A stretch of DNA of 64,000 nucleotides, from contig JAINUG010000256.1 in NCBI GenBank assembly GCA_029706075.1, positions 434,001 to 498,000 on the forward strand. Direction: 5' to 3'. The notes below the pieces were generated by a model that was not told the DNA's origin, made no database searches, and saw nothing but the letters and a program-made list of their open reading frames with translations. Position numbers and translations under genes: made by a program. Position 1 is the first letter of the stretch; every line of letters starts with the position of its first letter. Below are positions 47,285-58,658 of this stretch, piece by piece. The DNA is from Aldrovandia affinis. Taxonomy: Eukaryota > Chordata > Actinopteri > Notacanthiformes > Halosauridae.

Positions 47285-47745
47285 CTTGAGCCTTAGCAGA
47301 TGCTCTTATCCAGAGCGAGTTACACCAAGTGGATTTAAACGTGGTAAGATTAACTAAGGGAGTTATTAATGTAGAGAATCAGTGGTAGTGGAGTATGAAG
47401 AGATGGGGTTTTAGTCTCTTGCGGAAGATGGCCTGACCGAGTGCGTAAGATCATTGCACCACTGGGGGAGCAGGATAGAGAAGAGGCGAGACCGCAAGGA
47501 ACGGCTGCCGGGTGCCCGAAGGGATGGAACAGTCAGTTTGCCAGAGGAGGCAGAGCGGAGTAGGATGTGATGGGTGTCTGGGGGTAGGAGGGAGCGGTTC
47601 CCCTTGTGGCCTGATATACCAGTACTAGTCATTTACATTTGATACGTGCTGCTATAGGGAGCCAGTGCAGTGTTGTGAGTAGTAGTGAGCTAGCGTCCAT
47701 TTTTACATTTACATTTTAAGCATTTAGCAGATGCTCTTATCCAGT
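47285..47745 (-). mobile_element. Two L2-A LINE 3' ends in tandem
   Basis: 47285-47700 is a diverged L2-A 3' end with the tail stem-loop, 3' UTR and a broken C-terminal coding part (GAGACCGCAAGGAACGGCTG). It is abutted at 47701-47745 by a second, 45-bp L2 tail (TACATTTACATTTTAAGCAT then CTCTTATCCAG). Confidence 0.8.
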
Positions 47746-47887
47746 TATCTTATCTTATCTATGTCGTTTTTAGGTTTTTAGTACGTTATCACCTTATTTC
47801 TGCACGAGAGGACATGCTTTGTAAAAAATACACATTATTAAAGCCATTTCTAAATCATTTTTGTCCACCAAGTAATAGTTTGGGTCT
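47746..47887. other. Short unassigned spacer
   Basis: Begins with TTATC units, otherwise featureless. Confidence 0.4.
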
Positions 47888-48737
47888 GTTCCAATATCTC
47901 ACTCAGGAGCCTACAACTCATACAGAATGCTGCTGCAAGGATCCTGACTAGAACAAAGAAATATGAGCACATTAGTCCTGTGTTGGCGTCACTTCACTGG
48001 CTTCCTATAAACTATCGTATAGACTATAACGTACTCCTCTTAACTTATAAGGTGGAACAGTCTACCCGTCTCTGTGAAGGAGTCAGACACGGTCTCAATT
48101 TTCAAGTCTAGGTTAAAAACACATCTCTTTAGTCTCTCTTATAGTCATTAGGTGCAGATGTGGAGGGGGCGTAGCAATAGAGCCTCTGGTGCAATGAGCT
48201 ATCCTTACTGTCACCAATCATAAGTGATGATCCGCCCCTATCAGGACTGCTGACGATGTGGTGGGATGGTCTCTGAGTGCCCTCATGGCTCCCTGTGCCA
48301 CTCACCTAATTAGTTATGCTGCCCTAGATTACTTCTGCTGGTGAAAAAGTGTTATCACTACTCTTTCCCCTGATCCGGTGTGATATTTATCATAGTCATA
48401 ATTGCACCTTTCCTCTTTTCTCCCTGGCTTCGTTGCACCTGCCCGGAGCTCACCTGCCCCAGAGTCAACCCCCCACCCCTGCCATGTGCTTGCCGGATGC
48501 CGCTGGCCCGGACCCTAGCTGCTGGTTCCATCCCCCGCCCTGCCCTGGTATCTGGAGGGATGAGGTCCACCCCACCCCTACACTTAGAATGCCCTTCCGG
48601 TGGTCTGTTAAGCCTCATGAGCCTCAAGGACTATTTGTTTTGTTTTTCCCTGTATCCCACCATTTTCCAGGAGTTCATCTCGACCACCTTTTAAGGGGTC
48701 AGGGAATAATTTTCCAGTCTCCCACATTGGCTCCAAT
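47888..48737 (+). mobile_element. L2-B LINE copy 2, 3' part
   Basis: Matches 15255-18366 of L2-B with the hAT absent. It begins in the C-terminal coding part (CTCAGGAGCCTACAACTCAT), passes the site where hAT-1 sits in the first copy, has a roughly 165-bp deletion joining CTTATAAGG to TGGAACAGTC, then runs through the stop codon and most of the 3' UTR. The terminal stem and (GATT)n are missing. Confidence 0.88.
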
Positions 48738-49446
48738 GGTTTTCAGTTTTGCTATCGATAGCCATGTGAGCTAGCTACGATGTCAATGTTGGTCTGAACA
48801 ACAAGCTGCCTGTGTGGGATATACCCCCCACGCCCCCTATAAAAGTAAATTTTCTACTTTTTCAGTATTCACTATAAGCAAAGATTCTTATACAAAGATG
48901 GGTCACAGCCATCGTATAGAAATCGATTAGAAATAATCAGGGCGTAGCAGGGTGGCCACCATGCCAGGTGGTGAGTGCATGAAAGACCAAATAAAAACGT
49001 ATTTCCAATAGGCCAACAACCAATTTATTACCTTTTTTCCAAGCAATTAAACAAAACACGAAGATAAAGCATTTAACTTAAAAACTATCCAATAGAGGGA
49101 AAGCAACTTAAAAAAAACTGCACTTTTGCCTCCATGCCCCAAAAACTGCCCTATCAGGCAGGCTGTGCTTTTATAATGGCCTAAAGAAGGCAATGGCTCA
49201 CAGCTGAGTTTATTGCTCATTAGCCTCAGGAGAACCTGCCTGTAAGTGAGGCCGCTGCTGTCTAAGACCCTGTAGTCCTCTCCAGGCTGTGGGAGGGAAC
49301 AGGAACACCTGACAGCAACCAAAAGGGAGGCACAGCTCTCTCTACTCCTCCCTCCACCTCTCCCAATCTCACACAGGGTTAAACTGGTTTGTGTGATTTG
49401 GGGAATTTTATTTTCAGTTTTTGCTGAAGTTTTAGCTAGGTCAGCT
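48738..49446. other. Unassigned
   Basis: A CTATAAAAG box at about 48838 and AAATAAAAA at 48990 are present, but no LTR ends or frames were recognised. Confidence 0.4.
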
Positions 49447-49484
49447 AACACTCATGATGCAACTTATCAACTTATTGATAACTT

Positions 49485-50211
49485 ATTGCAGCTCTCCCGC
49501 AAAAATGGAAAAGAGCCATTAATAAAGATGTACATCAAGAATTAGTTTGCCGACCATATATGAAAAACGTTATATGGTTGAAAAATAATAAAATAAATAA
49601 AAGCATTTACGACTACTTTTTGTGGAAAAATTCATGGACAGCTCATCCATACAAGACTATGGACCAATGGGAACATTTATTAGATGTCCCTATACCATGG
49701 TGTAAGGTTTTTGGTTTAACATATAAAATCACAATTGATACATCTTTTAGATATTTTCAATTCAAGCTATTATATAATTTTTTGCCTACTAAAAAGATGC
49801 TCAATATATGGAGTATGGAACAGTCCCCTATGTGCAGATTCTGTCAGGAGGAGGTTGAATCAGCATCACATTTATTTTGGTACTGCCCACACATTGCCTT
49901 GTTTTGGATACAACTACAACAATGGTTTACTTGCTACAGTGACCATTTCTGCATAGATCTTCCTACTATTTTGTTAGGTAATTTGAAACAAAATTGCCAA
50001 GAGATTGATAATTATTCTCTTAGGTAAGATATTTATTTTTAGAACTGACAAACTAGAAGAATTACGCCTTGTTAGATTCAAAGCTTTGGTTAAGCATAAT
50101 TACATTTTAGAAGATTATATGTATAATGTCACAGAGGATTACACAAAGTTTAAGGAGAAATGGCAGGGAATTTCCATGGTGGAAGGTTGGAATAAGATTA
50201 CAGATACGTAG
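49485..50211 (+). pseudogene. L1 ORF2 C-terminal domain
   Basis: 49560-50027 encodes an ITIDTSFRYFQFKLLYNFLPT block and the cysteine-histidine motif MCRFC...HLFWYC (C92-x2-C95-x8-H104-x4-C109) of L1 ORF2, which helps nucleic-acid binding. One frameshift at about 50020 leads to 50005-50211, which ends with a DKLEELRLVRFKALV helix and a short tail. The reverse transcriptase and endonuclease are lost through 5' truncation, so it cannot move itself. Confidence 0.82.
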
Positions 50212-50330
50212 ATCACTCTAAAATAAAAACAAAGATAACATTGTTTCTTCAGTGCTCCTTAATAATGAATTTATTACAATTTTAGTTTAAAGTATTATTA
50301 TTATTTTTTTAGCTATATTATATTATTTTC

Positions 50331-50388
<58 letters not shown>

Positions 50389-50389
50389 T
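50331..50389. repeat. (ATT)n microsatellite in L1 3' UTR
   Basis: About 19 ATT units, uninterrupted. Confidence 0.96.
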
Positions 50390-50557
50390 GTTTTTCTTTT
50401 TTTCTTTTGGTATGGGATGGACAGGTAAAAGGGGGTGGAAAGTGCATATTTGTTAACATATTGACTCTTTTGTTAATATGCCATTGTACAGATGTGTCAT
50501 AATTTTGTGATTTGTGCACTATTAAAAAAAAAAAAAAAAAAAACACTCATAATGCAA

Positions 50558-51295
50558 GTCACTAACATTACTGGTTATAACGTTATTATACCTAACCTAC
50601 AGAGCCCTTGGCCATCTAACATTAACCCAGTCCAACCTTCCTCAGCTCAGGTCAGGTGGTCAGCCCAACCTTTGCTCAGCCCAGCCTGTTTTTATTTAAA
50701 TGTAATAAAATCCTGTTTCAACTGTTCATCTGCCTGACTAATAAACCTGTTAAATTCCAAGAAAAAAATGATAATTTGTTTCAATGTAGCAATATAGTCA
50801 GAAGAGAAACAAACAAACGTGTGCACCCGTACAAATATGTGCGTGTGCATGCACATTATGGGAAATCTGGGGGACCCCCCAAGAGCCATTGGTCATTTCG
50901 TACCCTGGGTGACATTGTGGGAAACTGGCCATTTAAGAGGTGAGCAATTTTACAGTGTGTCACATTGAATGCCGCAAATCAAAGTCTGCGTGTGGTTTAG
51001 CTTCCAAAATAACACTTACAAGACTGACTCATAGCTGCTTTGTAGAATGGTGACAAGGGACTGACAGCTTGTGGCTGGTGCCAACGGTAGAAGAACCATG
51101 AACACATACTGTACCACAGGAAAAGGAAATGGGCCATGAAAATGCAGTTTCACCTGTTAGAGGGACAATATCGGCCAAAATCCCCTTTTAGGGAAATTAC
51201 AAATATTGTTTTTGTTTCCTTAGCTTATTTAGGTATCCTTCTAATACAACATGAACAACATTGTCTGCTCATAATCACTTTCCATGTTTAAAATA
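50558..51295. other. Unassigned
   Basis: No gene or transposon end. A GGGGGACCCCCC palindrome at about 50868-50880 stands alone. Confidence 0.45.
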
Positions 51296-51905
51296 CAGGT
51301 ACTCCTCACTTAACGACCTACCTATTTAACGACCGCGCGGACTTACGACCAGTTCTCCGACCAGTCGGTATTGTACGCTGTACGAGAACTCATCGTCAAG
51401 CATCTCATCTCGCATCACCCTTTCTCAGTCTGTCTCGTTCCCGCAGTCGGTCAGTATTCACTACACTAGCGTTCGCAATCTCCAAGACTACATATTTCGT
51501 CTATACATTTTAGCTGATTGTATTTTTATGTTCTGCAATATGTAAGAGTTATGCAAATTAAAACAAAGTTATCAAGTTAGAGTTTCCTTTAGACCTTTTC
51601 TTTATTCAGAATAAATAAAAACGATTACCTGTATTTACAGTATGCAAACCTAAGTAATGTATATTAGAGCTGATTTCCTCTATTCTGTTTATTACACTAC
51701 TGTATAAACATTTAAAAATATACAAAAAAAATTGTAAATGGTGCAAAGGTGACATTAAAACAATATCTAAAGACGGTTGACACAAACCCACTAACAGTTC
51801 AGTATGCTTGAAATATCGGTAAGGGGCAGCTCCTCGTTTACCGACCAATCCGCTTAACAACCTAGTCGTAGGAACGGAACTCTGTCGTTAAGTGAGGAGT
51901 ACCTG
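51296..51905. mobile_element. Tc1/mariner-superfamily MITE (pogo/Tigger-like)
   Basis: 610 bp with inverted ends CAGGTACTCCTCACTTAACG and its complement, about 20 bp nearly perfect, flanked by TA on both sides. The terminal CAGG and the TTAACGAC subterminal word recall pogo/Tigger-type elements. No transposase is encoded. The second end repeats part of the pattern (CTCGTTTACCGACC). Confidence 0.85.
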
Positions 51906-51907
51906 TA

Positions 51908-53254
51908 CAAAGAAGCACTGACAAAGTGTAATGATTTATAAGGAACACACACAACTAGTTTTTCCAAATATTTTTCCCAAACAAAACCTTTCCTAAACAT
52001 GGATTTGGACTGTTGACAAACAGTGCCAAAAGTACACATACACACTCCTTTTTCCACTTCTGTTGCACGGGAATTCATATGTTAATAATTCTGAAAAAAG
52101 ATATAATGCTGCAACATCCTCTGTTAACTTAGCATGGACATCCTTTAAAATGTGTGCAGCCAACCAACTGCTTCATTTGCCAGCTGAAATACCAAAGCTA
52201 CTGCATCAGAGGATGTGGCTGGAGGGGCTGTGGCTGGAATTATAAATTGAACACTATGCAGACATCCCCCTCCTCTCTCTCTGGCTGAGAGGCATGTTTT
52301 ATCCTCTACAACTAGCTATCAGTGACAAGAACCATACATTAAAGCACTGCAATACTAGGTTTGCCCAGAGAAAAAGAAAAAGCCCAGAGAAGCCAATATA
52401 AGCCTGAATAAAGTAGAATCTGATTCATTTTAGAGATGTAAATGTGTGCAGTCAGCATTCAACGCATACGGTCTTGGTTGTACTATTCCTTCCGCTCCTA
52501 TGCATTTCTAAATGAATATGAATTAATTTATTGCATCAATGGAAATGCAACTGCTCTTAAAAGATTTATAGGAATGTTTGGTATGAGAGATGAGAAACAG
52601 CCAGTTTAAAAAAATGTGTTTTCTGCTGAATAAGGAACGAATAGCTAATTATCTAGGCTATGCTTAGTCAATACATACTGGAGATATGTGTTGCTTTTCA
52701 TTTATAAATACTTTCAACAGTGGTAATTGGTAATACCTCATACAAGTTAGCTAAACATTTTTATATACCATTTGTATACCATATGATATACATGTATATT
52801 TGTCATAAATAAAGAGAGATCATTTCTCTCATACGTGGCTAGCCATGTAATACATTAGACTGAAGAAGTGACACGTGAAGTTATATATGGAATTAATTTG
52901 CTGACACAATCCTGACTCAAGAAATGACCTCTCAGGAATTCAAGGCATCCCTCACAATCCTAAATTATATGATTGTTTTTGTTTTTTTCGTCCAATGTTA
53001 GATTTGGAGCCAGATGACTGAAATATTTTGGCTCGTTTATTTTCTACCACATCACAAAGGGCGTTGTTGTGCAGAGGACCAACAGGAATTGTAAAAATCA
53101 AAACTGCGAACGTAAAAATATTTTCTGACATAAATCCAAAAATGAATCCTCTGCTCTTAATGGGGACTGGAAGGTCACCCAACAGTAAAGAAGTGCATAA
53201 ATGTGCACCTGTTTATCATTCAAAGCTTATGGCCATAAAGAAACTGTTCTCAAT
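51908..53254. other. Unassigned
   Basis: Unique-looking AT-rich sequence. No frame above chance. Confidence 0.45.
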
Positions 53255-53489
53255 GGGCCTCATTTATCAAGCAACATACGAACACAATTTCTTGTAATTC
53301 CTTTGCACCAAAATTTACACATGAAAATTGGGATTTATCATAGTTTTTAGTAGTCCAACTTGTTCGGACACGCAGTGTGTGTAAACTCTGCAGTTCGTCT
53401 TTTAACTCGAATATTTCAGTTTTATTTATGAAATTGGTCATTAAATAGGCTTCTTTTCCTACATATTTTGTCCTGAAATACTGAAATAC

Positions 53490-54212
53490 TTTCCTTAGTA
53501 CGTCCACGTATGTTGGTGTGGGACGCCCTCGTAATCGATGCCCGTGTGTTGGTTCCCACAGCACCAGCTTGCTGGCTGGGAGCTCCCGGTGTCTCTGGCA
53601 ATGACCGGCCAGTCTCATTCTTCTGACTGCTACTTTCTCACTCAGCCTTGGTAGCCCCCCATTCAGATGCTTGTTGGTAACGTGGTCGTTCTGGTTGATG
53701 TTTAGTACTACACGCAGCATTCTGGTGTAGCACCCATCCAGAGACTTCTGTAGGGTGGGCTTCAGGGTCCAGCTCTCACAGCCATATAGGAGAACGGACT
53801 CCACGGTCGCATAGGAGAAGCTTAGCTTGATGTTTCGGGGGAGGTTGGAGTTCCATACACTGGCCATGCCATTCAGAGCCTTCCATGCAAGCGCCTTCCT
53901 CACTTTAAGGTCTTGCTCTGATGAGTTGACCCATGAGCCCAGGTATTTGAAGTCATTGACTTCCTTCAGAGCAGTGCCCCCTGTTGTCATTAGAGGTGGA
54001 TGGTCCAGGAGGATGTTGTAGGTGATTACCTCAGTTTTCTTTGCATTTAGTCTAAGACCAACCTTGGCACACTCTGTCTCCACTCTGGTCAAGAGCTCCT
54101 GTGCCTGCTCCACACGGTCAGATATCAGGCTGATGTCATCTGCATAGTTCAGGTCCGTTAGGACTACAGCAGGGACTCGTCTAGACCTCTGAGGTGTAAT
54201 AGTGAAGCCGTA
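53490..54212 (-). pseudogene. RTE-clade LINE reverse transcriptase fragment
   Basis: A 243-codon uninterrupted stretch on the minus strand: GFTITPQ-RSRR, LTDLNYADDISLIS (catalytic YADD at residues 25-28), KVGLRLNAKKTEV, the FKYLGSWV thumb motif, LLYGCESWTL and CYTRMLRVVLNI, then a zinc-like tail ending at VDVLRK. It is truncated 5' (fingers and endonuclease absent) and 3'. The frame stays open for 79 more codons into Harbinger-derived sequence down to 53250. Codons are intact but the protein would lack the endonuclease, so it is not active. Confidence 0.85.
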
Positions 54213-54316
54213 ATACAAAGCGTTACTATGATTTCATAATTGCAGTTTTGTTTTTTAAATAATGAATTGATAAGAAATACTATTTAAAGAGCCAAAATGC
54301 TGTAAAGTCCAAGCTT

Positions 54317-54562
54317 GTGATGGCGGACCATGCGCTATTAGAGGAATTGGCGAGAGCGCTTCGGCGAGATTACATTTTCAGGGAGTATTTTGCCAAAGGT
54401 GACAAGTGGCTCATGAGCTGGTTCCGATTCCCTAGAACCCTTCTACTGAGGCTGTGCAACATCTTAGAGCCAGACTTAACGAGGCAAACAAAAAGATGCA
54501 ATTTTCTAACAATTGAAACTAAGTTCCTCCGAACGTTTGATAAATGCGGCGGCAGTTGTTAG
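54317..54562 (+). pseudogene. Harbinger transposase N-terminal fragment
   Basis: An 81-codon frame starting MMADHALLEELARALRRD and continuing with FREYFAKGDKWLMSWFRFP, then LLRLCNILEPDL. The EWL-x-x-RFR/P-x-x-LL-x-LC-x-x-L-x-P pattern is the N-terminal region of HARBI1-like nucleases, upstream of the DDE catalytic domain. The DDE domain is missing, and the frame ends in an unrelated tail (CGGSC). Confidence 0.65.
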
Positions 54563-54675
54563 TTTGTATAATTGCTATGCTATGTACAGTGAATGTTTAG
54601 ACTAATTATGGATGATACAGTGTGACTGATGGTTGCAAGAATTGGAGCAGATACCTTACTTAGTACCTTAAAATT

Positions 54676-54716
54676 CAGTCACCTAAAATTCAGATTGAAT
54701 TTGAATTTTAGGTGAC
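54676..54716. repeat. Perfect 15-bp hairpin
   Basis: GTCACCTAAAATTCA and TGAATTTTAGGTGAC are exact reverse complements separated by about 9 bases. It stands alone in AT-rich DNA and may be a transposon foldback remnant. Confidence 0.75.
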
Positions 54717-55712
54717 ATTTCATAGGTGCGGATGGGTGGTAAAGTATGCAGCTGGATTTAAAATACTCCATACATTTCCAATAGCCCATTAGCACCATTT
54801 ACCTATTGAGCTCTGATCCCATCAGCCCCATCAACATGTGCTAACCAAGGCTAAATAAACCAATCAGACCAAAGGAAACCGATTACATCAATCAACAAAT
54901 AGAAAAATATATATTCATCTAAAATATGGTTAAAAATGGCCCATATCGATATATCCATACTTCAACTTCAAATAAGAAATTGTAGTATGGATTTATTCTA
55001 AACTGATTTTTTTTTGCTGTTGCTACATAAGATGGACCACAATATATGGGCCTCCTCCATTAGTTATAGTCCACATCCACATCCACGTCTTATACAGAAC
55101 ATATCTTTCAATAAATCTTAACCATGAACAAACAATATTTTAAGGGGAAATAGTCATACTTTTCTACATGTAATAAACATTTATTTTTCATCAGTTATCG
55201 GTTAGACAAACTGCATGATGGGGCAGAGGGGGGGTTCTCTATGCCGTATGGCACGGGAAAATAAGTGGTGATGAGCTGCTGTATGTCCATGGGACACTAT
55301 TCACTCAGGTGCTGAACAGATGCCCCTGTGTAAAATGAACAAGAATGATTGATTCATACCACTCATTATAGAAGTGCATTTCATACTGAAATCTTTAAAT
55401 AATTGCATTTCTTCAGTCTTCCATATGCTCTTTATGGAACTATATAAAATAAATGTTTCCATAAACAAAGATAGCTTAAGGTTTCAAGTTTGACCAGGTT
55501 TTAAATTTTTTTCCTGCCAATAGTTTTTTTTTTAAGCCAACCAATAATGGTTGATATGAAACAGCTTTTGTTTTATGATATCGAAACCAAACTGATTTCG
55601 GTACAATGTCTTTCATAACGTAAACCCTCATGTGTTCATTCTCGTGGTTTTCCCATGTGTCATTCTTTCCAACACATTTATTGGCCCTTTCTACTGGTGA
55701 AATTCCATGCCC
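54717..55712. other. Unassigned
   Basis: No gene or repeat recognised. Confidence 0.45.
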
Positions 55713-55922
55713 TCATCCATGAGTACGGGTCTGAGGAATTGCAAGGGCGAACGTTTCCGTGGAATTGTGATCTTTTCCTTGATCCGTAGTGACAAAGGTC
55801 TCAGAAGGCGAGGGAGGTGTCATCATGATCCATCGCTCTAGCTGGGCTTTGAAAGCCAAATACAAGTCTCGGAATGTCGGCCTATTATTCTCAAAACGTA
55901 AAGGCATTCTGTCCATGCACAA
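55713..55922 (-). CDS. Unrecognised 69-codon frame
   Basis: The frame contains RMPLRFENNRPTFRDLYLAF, then KAQLERWIMMTPPSPSE, and ends TRTHG. The N-RPTF-R-DL step resembles the end of a protein-kinase domain, but nothing else of a kinase is present. Codon use and a serine/threonine-rich end make a real exon possible. I do not recognise it and it may be chance. Confidence 0.2.
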   Translation of the reverse strand: MCMDRMPLRFENNRPTFRDLYLAFKAQLERWIMMTPPSPSETFVTTDQGKDHNSTETFALAIPQTRTHG

Positions 55923-57714
55923 AATCCTCGCACCCTATAAGACCTAGTCTCCAGATGCTATGCAATAGGTAGCAACACTGTTCCACAGTAAGGAATGAAG
56001 CAGCAGTAAATCAGTAAACTAATACAATATCAACAATATAAAATAACCACATAACCAGTTGTTACACATGCTACAAAGTGAGTTTCAGTGCTTCCATGTT
56101 ATGGCGGGGAGTGTTTGTATTACACACACAAACATCCACCTGGCCTTAATTGGGGGAGATGAATTGCAGGGTGTTGTCGAGCCCCCAGGGCCTGTGACAT
56201 GGGGTCGGTGCATCGATGGCATCTCCCACCACCGTGTCTTCCTCTGTGTAAACACAATATGCATGGCCTTGCAATAAAACAACGGTGCAGGGACCAGAAA
56301 CGCACACGGCCAACAGCTCTCCACAGAGCACAGGATCCATTCGACTTTAAGTACCCCCACAGGTAACGGCTTCAAATAACAAACAGCGGGTTTAAATTGT
56401 CAGAAAAGCGTACACAAAACAGCAGGTTTCAATCCCTAGGTCTCTAGGGTCTTGTATATCTATCATACTGATATTGATACAAGTGCTCATGGGTGTCTGT
56501 GTGCTTGCCTGGGGGGAGAACAGTGAATTGGAGAAGGTGCTCACAAAGACTACAATTGATGCAGTATCAGCGAGTGGTTAAACAAGCAGGACATTTTTCT
56601 GCCAGGCAGCCTCTACGGTGTTATATTTAATCAAATCAGAAGCAGCAACCTGCACAACATTGCATTGCATTCAATGCTTATTAGATTAAGATGGGAAATG
56701 CAATTCATTTACTCTCCTGACTCCAAAGTCACCAATTAGTGTTTTCTTGCAAATCACATGAAACAGATGAAACATTCATTGCTGAAAATGTCTAAGCATC
56801 TCCCATTTAATGAATCAGTGAAAACACAATACCTAAATGCCAAGGGTTCCCATTGTTTTCACACAAACATTAGATGTGCTACAGTATTTTGTTCCACTTC
56901 TTTTCCCTGTCTGTTATAATTCTGCAATCCTCAAGTGAAAGACAGTATCTACTACTGTAGTTATCTCTTGCCAATTGGCTAAAGTCAAGCAGAGATGGGC
57001 TTGGTTATGAAGCTATTGCTGGTAGTGTTAGTGAGCCCACAGGGGGCCCATAATTGGGGCCAATGACTTGCACGAGGTATACCCATACCATAACAGATCA
57101 ACCACCAACCACTACCAACTATTTAACAGCTGAGATCAGGCAATGTGGGTTAAAGGCTTCCTTTGGCTTTCTCCAAACATAAACCCATCCAGATGTAGGA
57201 CAAATACTCATCAAACCATATTACTTTCTTCCACTGCTCTGAAGTCCAGGTTTTGTGCTCATTACACCAGGTTATGCGCCATTGCGCATTGACCTTGGTT
57301 ACAAGCGGTTACTGAATGGCAGGCCTATCATAAATATAAGCTTTGTGAAGCTGACAACATCGTTTTTGTTGAGACTGGGTCACGGTGGTGTATATTTTAA
57401 TATATTTACATTAATATGAAACATATGTAGACTTATTTTAAATTCTGATTTAGTTACTTCAAAATACGTAAAGTATAGTAAAGTCATTTTCCTGTTGGTG
57501 TTTGCATTATTTTGTCTACGCCTGGTATAAATTAATAATGTGCAAAAATGTAAACTATGCATGTCTGTCTTGATACAGGTATCCTATGCTACTAATTAAC
57601 AATGTGTACTCTCAGACATTTTTGGTATTTCAGTTACAGCACCTCCCAGACTGACTCTGTATTTTAAATTATATGGAACATGACAGTCAGCTCAATATTT
57701 CACTAATATTTCTA
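55923..57714. other. Unassigned
   Basis: Unique-looking sequence without a supported gene. Confidence 0.45.
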
Positions 57715-57805
57715 AAGAGTTAATAAAGTTTATGTTTATAGCAATTAGGGCAGCGAAAAAGGTAATTTTACTAAATTGGAAATCTAAAGCAAACATCTCC
57801 ATTAC
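57715..57805 (+). pseudogene. Possible L1-type ORF2 scrap
   Basis: One frame reads IAIRAAKKVILLNWKSKA, similar to the alanine/lysine helix followed by NWK near the C-terminus of fish L1/Tx1 ORF2. About 30 codons only. Confidence 0.3.
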
Positions 57806-58569
57806 TTGTCATCGGAAAGGGTAAACGGATAAAAAGATTTGCTCTTAAGGTAAACGTTTGTCGCCGTTAGGGGCAGAGAGGGAATTTTTTCCCCGTCTAG
57901 CTTCGGAAAGCTTGTTAAAAAGTTACAGATTCGGCATTACACTCCGCTGATGCGATGTTTTTTGTGGTTTTTCGCCCTCTCAGGAGCAAATCCAAGAGCA
58001 GGGGAATATTCTATAGCTAACTAGGTTTTGTTTGCTTAAATTTAATTGTTTAAACTTCAAGCGTTGAGCGTATAGCCATTTCGGTTGGCTACTACTATCT
58101 CCCTTGCTACAGGCAACCGGACTGAAAGTTTTCTAGTTAGCTTTAAGAGGGGTGTTGTTTCCATTTAGTAATTTCTGTACCTGACTGTTCGGAACCACCT
58201 CGGTGCTTATAGTATTTTTATCAACTTAGTGTCTCTGTTTTGGCAGTAATTTGTTCAGTGCAGGGAGAGCAATAGACTCATATTTAGGGGTGAAAATGTG
58301 GCCATCGGCAGTGCAGTGCTGCAGGATGATTGTGTTTCTGGAAAGAGACCTCCGGGAGGGTTTCGTCTGCGACCGTTGCCAGCTTGTGAAGCATCTTGAG
58401 AGCAAGATTCTTGATCTCAAAGCCCAACTTGCTGGTTTTGACCGCCCTGCAGAATTTGTAGAGTTCCAGGAACTAATTAGTATGCCCTTTAGAGAATTAG
58501 CCTGCACGCCGAAACTGGGTAAGGGGGAGACTCTAGAACAGGTAGGGACAGAGAGTTCGGTGACGCTAG
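57806..58569 (+). mobile_element. LINE 5' end with ORF1-like frame
   Basis: 58251-58569 encodes about 107 codons with C-x2-C pairs (CCRM.., CDRC) and a helix KHLESKILDLKAQLAGF likely to form a coiled coil. This is the architecture of the L2-B frame at 13294. It looks like the 5' module of a CR1/L2-type LINE. The frame is cut at 58570, where a gypsy LTR begins. The upstream 400 bp would be its 5' UTR. The rest of the LINE is not found in this window. Confidence 0.5.
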
Positions 58570-58658
58570 TGTGACAGTGTGCTCCTAGACAAGGTACTAC
58601 GGTAAAGTAAATGGGAGGCCGGAGGTTGAAATGGGGAAGTGGAGCGCCAATCTTGTCA

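Larger units (their letters stand above)
49463..50541 (+). mobile_element. L1-clade LINE, 5'-truncated insertion
   Basis: Flanked by a 16-bp target duplication with one mismatch: AACACTCATGATGCAA at 49447-49462 and AACACTCATAATGCAA at 50542-50557. It ends in a 20-bp poly(A) after a 3' UTR with a long (ATT)n. It encodes only the C-terminal part of ORF2. Duplication length and poly(A) are those of L1 target-primed insertion. Confidence 0.9.
53255..54562 (+). mobile_element. Harbinger relic, split by RTE LINE
   Basis: Left end GGGCCTCATTTATCAAGC is of the form common at the ends of fish Harbinger elements. A Harbinger-type transposase start lies at 54317-54562. Between them an RTE LINE is inserted (about 53490-54210). 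No right inverted end was found up to 55.5 kb, so the element is truncated after the first part of the transposase. Confidence 0.55.

Noticed and set aside
48349-48774. 141-codon plus frame and 89-codon minus frame in the L2-B 3' region
   Set aside because: Both lie in the L2-B 3' UTR and also appear, shifted, at 17.9-18.4 kb. They are noncoding repeat sequence.
50313-50546. 77-codon minus frame of isoleucine and lysine
   Set aside because: Produced by the (ATT)n and poly(A) of the L1 3' UTR.
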